Assembly: GCA_018266965.1 (NCBI GenBank)
Contig: JAFDZJ010000139.1
Span: 1 to 13,875, forward strand
DNA: 13,875 bases
Source: Bacteroidota bacterium
GTDB taxonomy: Bacteria > Bacteroidota > Bacteroidia > Flavobacteriales > Weeksellaceae
Reading direction: 5' to 3'
The notes beneath the pieces are model-generated. The model saw only the letters and a list, made by a program, of their open reading frames with translations. It did no database searches and was not told the origin of the DNA. Made by a program: the position numbers and the translations under genes. This document shows positions 6,163-13,526 of this stretch, one piece after another. How positions within the stretch are numbered: the first letter of the stretch is position 1; every line of letters starts with the position of its first letter.

Positions 6163-6453
6163 TTAAGACAACTCTTTTTTCTTGATTAACAACTTTTTAG
6201 CTGTTTCGGCACATTGATCCAAACTTTCTTCAAAACTTGTTGTTGTCTTTTTTACCACTACATCATCACCTGGTACAACCAAAATAATTTCCGCCGTTTT
6301 GTTTTGTTTTTCAGTTGCATTTTCAACTTTTAAAAAAACTTTACATTCTTGAATCTTGTCATAATAAGTGGACAATTTGTTTAGTTTTTTTTCAATGTGT
6401 TCCTCTAATGGTTCGTGAGGTGTAAGTCCCATGGACTGAACTGTAATTTTCAT
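6163..6453 (-). CDS. hpf: Ribosome hibernation / translation-inhibition factor (short HPF/RaiA family)
   Basis: A 96-residue protein of the RaiA/HPF family, which binds the 30S decoding region and helps inactivate ribosomes when growth slows. It starts MKITVQSMGLTPHEPLEEHIEKKL, the usual first strand and helix, followed by the CKVFLKVENA and AEIILVVPGDDVVVKK strands and a C-terminal helix (SFEESLDQCAETAKKLLIKKK). The length fits the short form; the C-terminal dimerisation domain of long HPF is absent. It starts 38 bases after xerC and probably shares its transcript. The setting among rpsU and tRNA genes suits a translation factor. The choice between the symbols hpf and raiA cannot be settled here. 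Confidence 0.92.
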   Translation of the reverse strand: MKITVQSMGLTPHEPLEEHIEKKLNKLSTYYDKIQECKVFLKVENATEKQNKTAEIILVVPGDDVVVKKTTTSFEESLDQCAETAKKLLIKKKELS

Positions 6454-6491
6454 AATCTGTCAATTTAAAAATTTGGTTATACATACAGAAA

Positions 6492-7382
6492 TCAATCTGT
6501 TTTTTCATTATTTCCTGTAGCTCTTGGGTGAGCTTTATTATATATTTTTTTTAATTGCTCAATATTGGCATTTGTATATACTTGTGTAGATGCCAAAGAA
6601 GCGTGTCCTAAAATTTTTTGTACTTTGGATATTTCAGCACCATTGTTCAGAACATGGGTTGCAAAGCTATGTCGTAACATGTGAGGGCTTTTTTTCTCCT
6701 TAAAAGTAACAAGACCAAGGTAGGACGAAACTTTGAGATACACAAATTTTTCGGTAAGTTTTTTTCCATTTTTATTAATGAAAAACCAATCTTTGTTATT
6801 TGTGTTTGGTTGTCTTATAGTTAGATAATCCAAAAAGTTTTTTTTCAATGAATCCGAGATAGGAATCAGCCTTGTTTTATTTCCTTTTCCTATTACTTTT
6901 ATCTCATTATTTTGCAAATCGACATTCTGATAGAGCAAATTGCACAATTCTGCTCTTCTAATTCCGGTTTGGTAGAGTGTTTCTATGATTGTCTTGGACA
7001 AATAATCGATATTTTCGTCCAAAATTTCTTGTAATTGTACCATTTCATCTTCGGACATAGGTATTTGTTTGGAAGGATAAAACTTCAATGATTCTATAGT
7101 TTCTATCGGCGAAACCGCAATTTCGTTTATCTTTAATAAAAAAGAATAATAGGAGCGTAATGAAGAAATCTTTCTATTGATACTTCTTTTACTTAGTTCC
7201 TTTTCGCTAAGAGCCATCATGAAGTTCCTAACCATTTTTTTATTTACCAAACAAAGGTTTTCAATTCCTTCACTTTTTAATAAAAACAGTTCGAAATCTT
7301 TCAAATCACGAGAATAACTAATAATAGTATTGTTGGAATATCTTTTTTCAGTTAAAAGGTGGTCTAAAAACTTTTGTATCAT
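6492..7382 (-). CDS. xerC: Tyrosine recombinase, XerC/XerD type
   Basis: Site-specific recombinase expected to resolve chromosome dimers at dif. The 296-residue protein has an N-terminal SAM-like DNA-binding domain (about 1-95: MIQKFLDHLLTEKRYSNNTI) and a C-terminal catalytic domain with all active-site residues: R142 in TGIRRAEL, K166 in GKGNKTR, H234 and R237 in PHMLRHSFATH, H260 in LGHASL and the nucleophile Y269 in TQVYT. The start is placed at the ATG at 7382. An upstream in-frame TTG at 7406 would add eight residues encoded by the rpsU terminator hairpin and is unlikely. It follows rpsU and precedes hpf, a housekeeping location, so this is not a mobile-element integrase. XerC and XerD cannot be told apart with certainty from the sequence alone. 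Confidence 0.88.
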   Translation of the reverse strand: MIQKFLDHLLTEKRYSNNTIISYSRDLKDFELFLLKSEGIENLCLVNKKMVRNFMMALSEKELSKRSINRKISSLRSYYSFLLKINEIAVSPIETIESLKFYPSKQIPMSEDEMVQLQEILDENIDYLSKTIIETLYQTGIRRAELCNLLYQNVDLQNNEIKVIGKGNKTRLIPISDSLKKNFLDYLTIRQPNTNNKDWFFINKNGKKLTEKFVYLKVSSYLGLVTFKEKKSPHMLRHSFATHVLNNGAEISKVQKILGHASLASTQVYTNANIEQLKKIYNKAHPRATGNNEKTD

Positions 7383-7388
7383 ATTAAT

Positions 7389-7430
7389 AAAAAAATCTCT
7401 TTCCAAATTTAATAAAATTCGGAAAGAGAT
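7389..7430 (-). terminator. rpsU terminator hairpin, seven bases ahead of the xerC start codon
   Basis: On the minus strand ATCTCTTTCC (7421-7430) pairs perfectly with GGAAAGAGAT (7395-7404), with possible extra A/T pairs in the 16-base loop, followed by seven T residues. The T run ends only six bases before the xerC ATG. It looks like a genuine intrinsic terminator for rpsU, so xerC needs read-through or its own promoter. Confidence 0.75.
7404..7411 (-). promoter_or_regulatory. -7 box inside the terminator loop, candidate xerC promoter
   Basis: The loop of the rpsU terminator contains TAAATTTG on the minus strand, an exact TAnnTTTG match. A start near 7397-7400 would leave a leader of about 15 bases before the xerC ATG. 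No TTG is found at the usual -33 distance, so this is tentative. Confidence 0.35.
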
Positions 7431-7452
7431 AATAATATTTCGTGAAAAATAA

Positions 7453-7650
7453 TTAAGCTTGTTCGTCTCTACTTGCTTCTCTTTGTTTGTGAGCAGCTTT
7501 CAATTTTGCTTGTCTGTTGGTAACAGAAGGTTTGATAAACTGTTGTCTAGCTCTTAATGATCTTACAACTCTTGTTTTATCATATTTTCTTTTGTACTTT
7601 TTCAGTGCTCTGTCGATAGACTCTCCGTCTTTTACTTGAATTATTAACAT
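7453..7650 (-). CDS. rpsU: Small-subunit ribosomal protein bS21
   Basis: A 65-residue basic protein starting MLIIQVKDGESIDRALKKYKRKYDKTRVVRSLRARQQFIKPSV, the standard bS21 sequence, with a lysine/arginine-rich C-terminal helix (RQAKLKAAHKQREASRDEQA). It sits on the 30S platform near the 3' end of 16S rRNA. In Flavobacteriia bS21 is reported to help hide the anti-Shine-Dalgarno sequence, which fits the lack of such sites before most genes here. It has its own promoter and terminator, is transcribed away from the large secreted-protein gene, and is followed by xerC and hpf. Confidence 0.96.
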   Translation of the reverse strand: MLIIQVKDGESIDRALKKYKRKYDKTRVVRSLRARQQFIKPSVTNRQAKLKAAHKQREASRDEQA

Positions 7651-7656
7651 ATTTTA

Positions 7657-7673
7657 CATCTCATTTTGAGGTG
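7657..7673 (-). promoter_or_regulatory. rpsU leader element: imperfect hairpin with a Shine-Dalgarno-like GAGATG
   Basis: The minus strand reads CACCTCA-AAA-TGAGATG, able to pair with one mismatch. GAGATG differs by one base from GAGGTG, complementary to the 16S 3' end, and lies six bases before the ATG. Other genes in the window lack anything like it. If the transcript begins within CACCTCA (as the promoter position suggests) only part of the hairpin forms. Possible autoregulatory site; inference. Confidence 0.35.
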
Positions 7674-7704
7674 CAAAAGTAAAAATATTTTTTTAATTCC
7701 ACAA
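7674..7704 (-). promoter_or_regulatory. rpsU promoter
   Basis: The minus strand has TTG (7702-7704), a 20-base spacer and TACTTTTG (7674-7681), matching the Bacteroidota -33/-7 promoter in both elements and spacing. The leader before rpsU would be about 20 bases. Confidence 0.65.
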
Positions 7705-7742
7705 TTTATTTCAAACAAATATTATAAAATTCAAAAAAACAT

Positions 7743-7750
7743 TACATTTG
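7743..7750 (+). promoter_or_regulatory. -7 box for the large secreted-protein gene
   Basis: TACATTTG is an exact TAnnTTTG match ending 18 bases before the ATG at 7769, giving a leader of only about 12-14 bases. No TTG lies at the usual -33 distance. It is back to back with the rpsU promoter, 38 bases away. Confidence 0.5.
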
Positions 7751-7768
7751 TCATAAATAATTTTGAAG

Positions 7769-10700
7769 ATGAAATATAGAATTAGTATATATATAATATT
7801 TTTTGTTTTTAGTGCTATGCTTTCGGGACAACGATTGATTGTGCCCGAAAACCCAACATCCTTGAGTAATAAAGCTGGGGCTTTTATTAATGTGAATTCT
7901 GCCGGATACGCTGCAAGTAATTACACCATAGAGCAATTGATAAAAGATGTATTGATTACGGGAGGAAATGGAAATTGTGCAACACCTAATATTAGCAATG
8001 TAACAGTATCACCAAATTTATCCGCTACTAACTCCAATCGATCTTGGGGTTACTTCAACAAAGGGACAACAGCCTTCCCTTTCAATGAGGGAATTGTGCT
8101 TTCTACGGGCTATGCAAACAAAACAGGAAACAGCTATTATGGACAATTAAGCGATGCACTTGGCACAGGTGGCGATATAGATTTAGCAAATGCTATTGGA
8201 GTATCTAACAATATGCTTTTTGATGCTACCTATATAGAATTTGATTTTGTACCACAGGTTACTACTTTGAAATTCAATTATATATTTGCTTCTGAAGAAT
8301 ACACACAGTCCTTTCCGTGTACCTATACCGATGGTTTTGCTTTGTTGATAAAAAAACAAGGAATGCCAAATTATACTAATTTAGCAGTTTTACCAGGTGG
8401 AGCCGGACCTGTAAGTGTTACCAATATACATCCTGCCATTGGGACTGTTTGTGGAGCGGTAAATCCTCAATATTTCGCAGGATATAATACAAGCAATATA
8501 GAAACAAATTTCAACGGAAGAACAGTTCCTCTAACCGCAACAACTACTGTAATTCCGGGGCAGACTTATCATTTCAAAATTGTTTTAGCAGACTATTCCG
8601 ACACAACTTATGACTCTGGAGTTTTTTTACAAGCGGGTTCATTCAATATAGGTGTACAAATTGGCGATGGCACCGGTGCAACTCTTCCTGGAAACATTTC
8701 AGTTTGTTCTCCGGTTTCTCAAAATTTAGTTGCTTCATCACAAGCACCAGGTTCTACTTTCCAGTGGTTTCTGAATGGCGTAGCAATAGCAGGAGCTACT
8801 AACAACACCTATACAGCAACACAAGCTGGAACATATTCGGTAGAGGTAACCGTACCTGGAAGTAATTGTCCGGGAACAGCACAAGTGGTAATAGCAACCT
8901 TACCTTCGCCAGTTGTTCAAAATGCTAATATGAGCGTCTGTTCTACTACTGCAACAGGAATATTTAATTTGACATCATCACAACCGAATATCAGTACTAC
9001 TCCAGGAGTAACATTTTCTTATTATCAAAATCAAGCAGATGCTCTTGCAGGAAATGGAAATACCATTGCAACCCCTACCGCTTATTCTTCTACAAATGGA
9101 ATAGTATTCGTGAGAGTGTTGTTAGGAAACTGTGCCAAAGTTGCACAATTACAATTAACCGTTAATCCTATCCCTGCAACTCCTGTTATCACCTCTACTG
9201 CCAATACTATATGTGCTGGTGGCTCGGTAACACTTACTTCTAACTATACTACTGGAAATACTTGGTCCACAGGAGCAACCACCCAAAGTATAACTATAAA
9301 TACTCCAGGAACCTACTCCGTAACGAATGCGAACGCTAACTGTACTAGTACTGCTGCAAATATTACCATAAATGCAGACACCAATCCAAATGTTCAGATT
9401 AGTGGGAATTTAGCTTTTTGCCAAGGTGGCTCTTCAATACTCACCGCAACTTCTACAGGAAGTGGAAACACCTATTCTTGGTCCAATGGAAGTACAACAG
9501 CTAGTACAACCGTATCTACTGCTGGAAATTATACCGTAACTGTAACTACTCCCGCAGGTTGTACCTATACCAAATCAGTAACAGTAACAGTAGATACACC
9601 TCCAGTGGCACAAAATGCCAATCTTAGCGAATGCTCTACTAGTAATACCGCCACCTTCAATCTTACTAATGCACAAACAAGTATTAGTACAACACCTGGT
9701 GCAACTTTTACCTTTTATCAAAATCAAGCAGATGCACAAGCTGGAAATACAAATAATATCGCAACACCCAATTCTTATGTTTCAGGAAATACTACATTGT
9801 ATGTATTGGTAAAAAAAGGGACTTGTTCCCAAATTGTACAATTGCAATTAAATGTTACCACCAACAGCACCCCAACTATTACAGCAAGTTCAACAAAAAT
9901 TTGCGGAACTGGAAGCGTTACTTTGACTTCAAATTTCGCAATAGGAAACACTTGGTCCACAGGAGCGACAACCCAAAGTATTACCGTTACAAGTACTGGA
10001 ACTTATACTGTTACCAACACTATTGGGACTTGCACAGGTTCTCCTGCAAGTATAACCATAACCGGAGATCCAGATCCTATTATTAGTATTTCTGGAAATT
10101 CAACTTATTGTAGCACTCCGATAACTTTAACCGCTTCTGCAACTGGAAACATTTCTAGTTATTCTTGGTCCAATGGAACTACGGGAGCTACAACTACCGT
10201 GAATAATGCTGGAACTTATACCGTAACAGGTACTACTCCTTCTGGCTGTCAATTTACAAAAACATTTACTGTAAATGCAGGAGTTGTCCCTACGGTTCAA
10301 AACGCTAGTTTGTCCATGTGTTCGGCAGGTAATACATCTGTTTTTAATTTGACTTCCGCACAAAATTCAATTAGCACCACTCCAAACATTACATTTTCTT
10401 ATTATCAAAATCTTGCAGATGCACAAGCAGGAAATGCGAATACTATTGCAACTCCTAATGCTTACACCTCTGGCAATGCAACCATTTTCGTTTTGGTAAA
10501 AACCGCAACTTGCTCATCAATAGCACAGTTACAATTGATAGTTACTACAATTCCCGTTACTACTATTACACAGTCCGCCCCTGCAATTTGTGCAAACACT
10601 CCGGTAGTACTTACCTCCAATTACGCAACAGGAAACTCTTGGTCCAATGGATCTACCAATCAAAGTATTACGGTAACTACTCCTGGTACATACACAGTTA

Positions 10701-12154
10701 CAACAACAAACGGCAATTGCGTTGGAAATTCCGCATCGGTAACTTTAGTTTCTACACCCGACCCAAATTTGCAGATAACAGGAAATCTTAATTTCTGTCA
10801 AGGAAGCTCTACCAACCTTAGTGCTACCGCAAATGGAAACGCAAATATATTTACTTGGTCCAATGGAACTAATGGTGCAAATACACTCATTACAGCTCCC
10901 GGAACTTATACTGCAACAGTTACCACACCTTCTGGTTGTCAGTTTCAAAAAACAGTAACTGTAACCATGGACCCACAAATAGTTATTAATATTGCAACAC
11001 CTGCACAAATTGACTGTAATAATTCTCAAGTTACCCTTAATGCAAGTAACTCTGTATTTGTAACAGGATCTACAATACTATGGACTACTTCTGGTGGTGG
11101 AAATATAATTTCAGGAGCCAATACATTAACACCAATAGTCAATAATGCCGGTACTTATATTTTGACCATAACAAGTCCAAATGCCAATGGTTGTTCTTCC
11201 CAAGCGAGTGTAACAGTAATAAAAAACATTACACCTCCTACAATTGCCGTAAATGCCTCTTCAATAAAAATATGTAAAGGACAATCTGTAATACTAACTG
11301 CAACCGGAGCAGCAACTTATACTTGGACAGGACTAACCGGAAATGGAAACATACAAAGTGTAACGCCAACCTCAACAACAACTTATACAGTAACAGGAGT
11401 AGGAGCAAATGGTTGTATTGCTACGACACCTGCTTCCGTAACAATTACAGTTGTACCAGAAATAGTTTCGACATTGCAAAATGGAAATATGTGCAAAGGA
11501 GATGCTCTTACACTAGATGCAGGAGCTGGACCAAACTACACCTACACTTGGAACACCGGTCAAACAACACAAACGATTTCAGTTACCAATGAAGGAACTT
11601 ATTCTGTGATTATTAATAATGGAACTTGCACCAAAACAGTATCCGCCATAGTAACTTACACCAAAGTACCTACAATAACCGAAATCATTTATGACAATCA
11701 TACATTAACCGTTACTGCAACCAATCCACAAGGAGGAATAATGGAATATTCCATAGACAATGGAGCTAATTGGCAAACTTCTAATGTATTTACTAATATT
11801 GATAGTAACAAGTATTATACTGTATATGTAAGAAACAAAGGAATAAATTGTTATAATTCTGTACAGTATTTTACAGTTGAAATAAGAAATGCTATAACTC
11901 CAAATGGAGATGGAGAAAATGACACCATCAACTTTGGCGAATTAGCAAAATATGATGACTTTGGAGGAAACATATATGACCGATATGGAAAATCTGTTTT
12001 CAAATTAAACAAAACAAACTATATTTGGAATGGACAATACATCAATGCTCCACTACCAACAGCTACCTATTGGTACCAGTTGCATTGGAAAGACCCTATA
12101 TCATTAAAACTAATAGAAAAAACAGGTTGGATACTATTAAAAAATAGAGATTAA
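7769..12154 (+). CDS. Large secreted surface protein: choice-of-anchor L domain, Ig-like repeats, T9SS type B sorting domain
   Basis: 1461 residues. Residues 1-20 (MKYRISIYIIFFVFSAMLSG) form a signal peptide. Residues ~50-294 resemble the choice-of-anchor L domain (FNYIFASEEY, DGFALLIKK, GQTYHFKIVLADYSDTTYDSGVF). An Ig-like domain follows (~300-381), then three tandem units at ~382-612, 613-841 and 842-1069. Each unit has three subdomains, each with one cysteine pair. More Ig/PKD-like domains lie at ~1070-1301, then a SprB-like segment (~1302-1373, MEYSIDNGANWQTS). The end (1374-1461), with ITPNGDGENDTINF, IYDRYGKSVF, YIWNGQYI and a final GWILLKNRD, matches the gliding-motility-associated C-terminal domain used as a type B T9SS signal. 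A surface adhesin or matrix protein is likely; the ligand is unknown. The ATG at 7769 gives the natural signal peptide; a TTG two codons earlier is less likely. No terminator separates it from ricT. Confidence 0.9.
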   Translation: MKYRISIYIIFFVFSAMLSGQRLIVPENPTSLSNKAGAFINVNSAGYAASNYTIEQLIKDVLITGGNGNCATPNISNVTVSPNLSATNSNRSWGYFNKGTTAFPFNEGIVLSTGYANKTGNSYYGQLSDALGTGGDIDLANAIGVSNNMLFDATYIEFDFVPQVTTLKFNYIFASEEYTQSFPCTYTDGFALLIKKQGMPNYTNLAVLPGGAGPVSVTNIHPAIGTVCGAVNPQYFAGYNTSNIETNFNGRTVPLTATTTVIPGQTYHFKIVLADYSDTTYDSGVFLQAGSFNIGVQIGDGTGATLPGNISVCSPVSQNLVASSQAPGSTFQWFLNGVAIAGATNNTYTATQAGTYSVEVTVPGSNCPGTAQVVIATLPSPVVQNANMSVCSTTATGIFNLTSSQPNISTTPGVTFSYYQNQADALAGNGNTIATPTAYSSTNGIVFVRVLLGNCAKVAQLQLTVNPIPATPVITSTANTICAGGSVTLTSNYTTGNTWSTGATTQSITINTPGTYSVTNANANCTSTAANITINADTNPNVQISGNLAFCQGGSSILTATSTGSGNTYSWSNGSTTASTTVSTAGNYTVTVTTPAGCTYTKSVTVTVDTPPVAQNANLSECSTSNTATFNLTNAQTSISTTPGATFTFYQNQADAQAGNTNNIATPNSYVSGNTTLYVLVKKGTCSQIVQLQLNVTTNSTPTITASSTKICGTGSVTLTSNFAIGNTWSTGATTQSITVTSTGTYTVTNTIGTCTGSPASITITGDPDPIISISGNSTYCSTPITLTASATGNISSYSWSNGTTGATTTVNNAGTYTVTGTTPSGCQFTKTFTVNAGVVPTVQNASLSMCSAGNTSVFNLTSAQNSISTTPNITFSYYQNLADAQAGNANTIATPNAYTSGNATIFVLVKTATCSSIAQLQLIVTTIPVTTITQSAPAICANTPVVLTSNYATGNSWSNGSTNQSITVTTPGTYTVTTTNGNCVGNSASVTLVSTPDPNLQITGNLNFCQGSSTNLSATANGNANIFTWSNGTNGANTLITAPGTYTATVTTPSGCQFQKTVTVTMDPQIVINIATPAQIDCNNSQVTLNASNSVFVTGSTILWTTSGGGNIISGANTLTPIVNNAGTYILTITSPNANGCSSQASVTVIKNITPPTIAVNASSIKICKGQSVILTATGAATYTWTGLTGNGNIQSVTPTSTTTYTVTGVGANGCIATTPASVTITVVPEIVSTLQNGNMCKGDALTLDAGAGPNYTYTWNTGQTTQTISVTNEGTYSVIINNGTCTKTVSAIVTYTKVPTITEIIYDNHTLTVTATNPQGGIMEYSIDNGANWQTSNVFTNIDSNKYYTVYVRNKGINCYNSVQYFTVEIRNAITPNGDGENDTINFGELAKYDDFGGNIYDRYGKSVFKLNKTNYIWNGQYINAPLPTATYWYQLHWKDPISLKLIEKTGWILLKNRD
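8912..9604 (+). repeat. Tandem unit 1 of the secreted protein (231 codons)
   Basis: Begins at VVQNANMSVC. Subdomain a contains FNLTSSQPNISTTPG and YYQNQADALAGN, b contains NTWSTGATTQSI, c contains YSWSNGSTT and ends at VTVDTPP. Six cysteines. It shares a 20-base identical stretch with unit 2 (9023-9042 and 9716-9735). Confidence 0.85.
9605..10291 (+). repeat. Tandem unit 2 of the secreted protein (229 codons)
   Basis: Begins at VAQNANLSEC with the same a-b-c order: FNLTNAQTSISTTPG, NTWSTGATTQSI, YSWSNGTTG. Six cysteines at the same places as in unit 1, no arginine, and only about eight charged residues in the whole unit. Confidence 0.85.
10292..10975 (+). repeat. Tandem unit 3 of the secreted protein (~228 codons)
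   Basis: Begins at TVQNASLSMC: FNLTSAQNSISTTPN, YYQNLADAQAGN, NSWSNGSTNQSI, FTWSNGTNG, ending near VTVTMDP. Six cysteines as in units 1 and 2, no arginine or glutamate. The end is set by loss of similarity and is approximate. Confidence 0.8.
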
Positions 12155-12232
12155 CCAAAAATATTATCATTAAACCAAAATGAAATTCGTTTGGATATTA
12201 TACCATCCAGTCGGATTTGAAAAAAAATATGT

Positions 12233-12240
12233 TAAATTTG
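12233..12240 (+). promoter_or_regulatory. -7 box for ricT
   Basis: TAAATTTG, an exact TAnnTTTG match, ends 20 bases before the ATG at 12261. A start near 12245 gives a leader of about 15 bases. No -33 TTG is found at the usual distance. Its place inside the apparent 5' extension of the ricT frame supports the downstream start. Confidence 0.45.
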
Positions 12241-12260
12241 CAGTTAAATTAAAAATAAAT

Positions 12261-13526
12261 ATGAGTTGTGGATGCAAAACATCTGGCGATTCTGCCCATT
12301 CTTGCGGTACAAAATCCACGAATGGCTGTGAAAATGTAAACACCTGTGGAAACAGCTACAAATTAAGCGTTTTCGATTGGCTTTCCAATATTAACAATCC
12401 AACTTCTATTGCCAGTGATTTGGTAGAAGTAAGATTCAAAAATGATAGAAAAAGTTTTTACAGAAATGTAAACAAACTGCCCTTGAATATTGGTAATACA
12501 GTAACAGCAGAATCTAGTCCAGGTCATGATATAGGTATGGTAAGCCTTATCGGAGAATTGGTGAAAATCCAAATGAAAAAGAAGAAATTTTCTGAAGATA
12601 TGGTTCAGAAAATATACCGTCATGCAAACCAAAAAGATTTGGATATTTGGCACGAAGTAAGAGAAAAAGAAGAAAATATAAAAATTGAAGCAAGAAAAAT
12701 TGCCACCAGTTTGGGGCTGGAAATGAAAATTACCGATGTAGAGTTTCAAGGTGATGGCTCCAAAGCTATTTTCTATTATACTGCAGAAAACAGAGTGGAT
12801 TTCCGACAACTAATAAAAGAATATGCAACAATTTTTCGTATTAAAATTGACATGAGGCAGATTGGTTTCAGACAAGAGGCTGCAAAAGTTGGAGGTATTG
12901 GTTCTTGTGGAAGAGAATTATGTTGCTCTTCTTGGCTTACCGATTTTCGATCGGTAAATACCAATGCCGCAAGATACCAACAATTATCCATTAATCCTCA
13001 AAAATTAGCAGGACAGTGTGGAAAACTAAAATGTTGTCTAAATTATGAATTAGACAGTTACATGGATGCCTTGTCTCATTTTCCTTCTTCCAACACCACC
13101 CTTAATACAGAAAAAGGAAAAGCATTTTGTATAAAAATAGATGTTTTCAAAAAGAAAATGTGGTTTGCGTATGCAGATAGTCCTGTTGCTTGGTATGACT
13201 TGGATATAGCCATCATAAAAAAATATATCGCACTGAACAAACAAGGTGAAAAGTGTCCACCTTTGGAAGATGGAAAACCAACAGAAAACACAGCGAAATC
13301 TGTGGATTTGATACAGGAAAACAATGTCAATCGTTTTGAAAAAAAGAGAAAACCTCAAAATAAGAAACCTCAAAACAAAAATTTTTCACAAGAAAATAAT
13401 GGTAAAAAACCTGTAAATCAAGAAAGCAAAATAGAAAATAATACAGCTTCTCCCGAACAACCAAAGCCAGCAAAAAAGAAACCCTTCAAGAAAAAACCTA
13501 ACAATAAAAAAGACCCAAATGGTTAA
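12261..13526 (+). CDS. ricT: PSP1-family iron-sulfur regulatory protein RicT
   Basis: 421 residues. The PSP1 core (~55-270) carries the conserved cysteines in SCGRELCC (C216, C221, C222) and CGKLKCCL (C253, C258, C259). In Bacillus the homologue RicT (YaaT) joins RicA and RicF in a complex with [4Fe-4S] clusters that affects RNA maturation and development; the role in Bacteroidota is not established. An extra cysteine-rich N-terminus (SCGCKTSGDSAHSCG, with C3, C5, C15, C23, C29) precedes the core. The last ~60 residues are a basic, Lys/Asn/Pro-rich, probably disordered tail. The start at ATG 12261 is preferred: the frame is open back to an ATG at 12180, but those 27 codons contain the -7 box, and from memory relatives begin MSCGCKTSGDS. 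It overlaps gldH by eight bases. Confidence 0.88.
   Translation: MSCGCKTSGDSAHSCGTKSTNGCENVNTCGNSYKLSVFDWLSNINNPTSIASDLVEVRFKNDRKSFYRNVNKLPLNIGNTVTAESSPGHDIGMVSLIGELVKIQMKKKKFSEDMVQKIYRHANQKDLDIWHEVREKEENIKIEARKIATSLGLEMKITDVEFQGDGSKAIFYYTAENRVDFRQLIKEYATIFRIKIDMRQIGFRQEAAKVGGIGSCGRELCCSSWLTDFRSVNTNAARYQQLSINPQKLAGQCGKLKCCLNYELDSYMDALSHFPSSNTTLNTEKGKAFCIKIDVFKKKMWFAYADSPVAWYDLDIAIIKKYIALNKQGEKCPPLEDGKPTENTAKSVDLIQENNVNRFEKKRKPQNKKPQNKNFSQENNGKKPVNQESKIENNTASPEQPKPAKKKPFKKKPNNKKDPNG

Noticed and set aside
6118..6165. Hairpin TTTTTGA/TCAAAAA after hpf considered as a terminator
   Set aside because: Nearly all A/T with no T run after it, and it overlaps the tRNA promoter; too weak to call.
6492..7382. 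Tyrosine recombinase considered as a phage or integron integrase, with the tRNA genes as attachment sites
   Set aside because: It lies in a conserved housekeeping setting between rpsU and hpf, has XerC/D length and motifs, and no duplicated tRNA ends or cargo genes are visible.
7383..7406. Eight-residue N-terminal extension of xerC from a TTG
   Set aside because: The added codons are simply the right arm of the rpsU terminator hairpin and its T run; the ATG at 7382 gives the usual XerC N-terminus.
7763..7768. TTG start two codons before the secreted-protein ATG
   Set aside because: TTG is rarer, and the ATG at 7769 directly opens a normal signal peptide.
8912..10975. Periodic repeats considered as a CRISPR-like or satellite array
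   Set aside because: The period is ~690 bases, in frame, with diverged copies encoding conserved protein units; this is domain duplication.
9615..11592. Several frames of 60-95 codons on both strands inside the secreted-protein gene
   Set aside because: Low-complexity repeat coding gives long open frames in other phases; none has a signal, motif or promoter of its own.
12180..12260. 27-codon N-terminal extension of RicT from an ATG at 12180
   Set aside because: The stretch contains an exact -7 promoter box close to 12261, and the protein from 12261 has the N-terminus expected for relatives.
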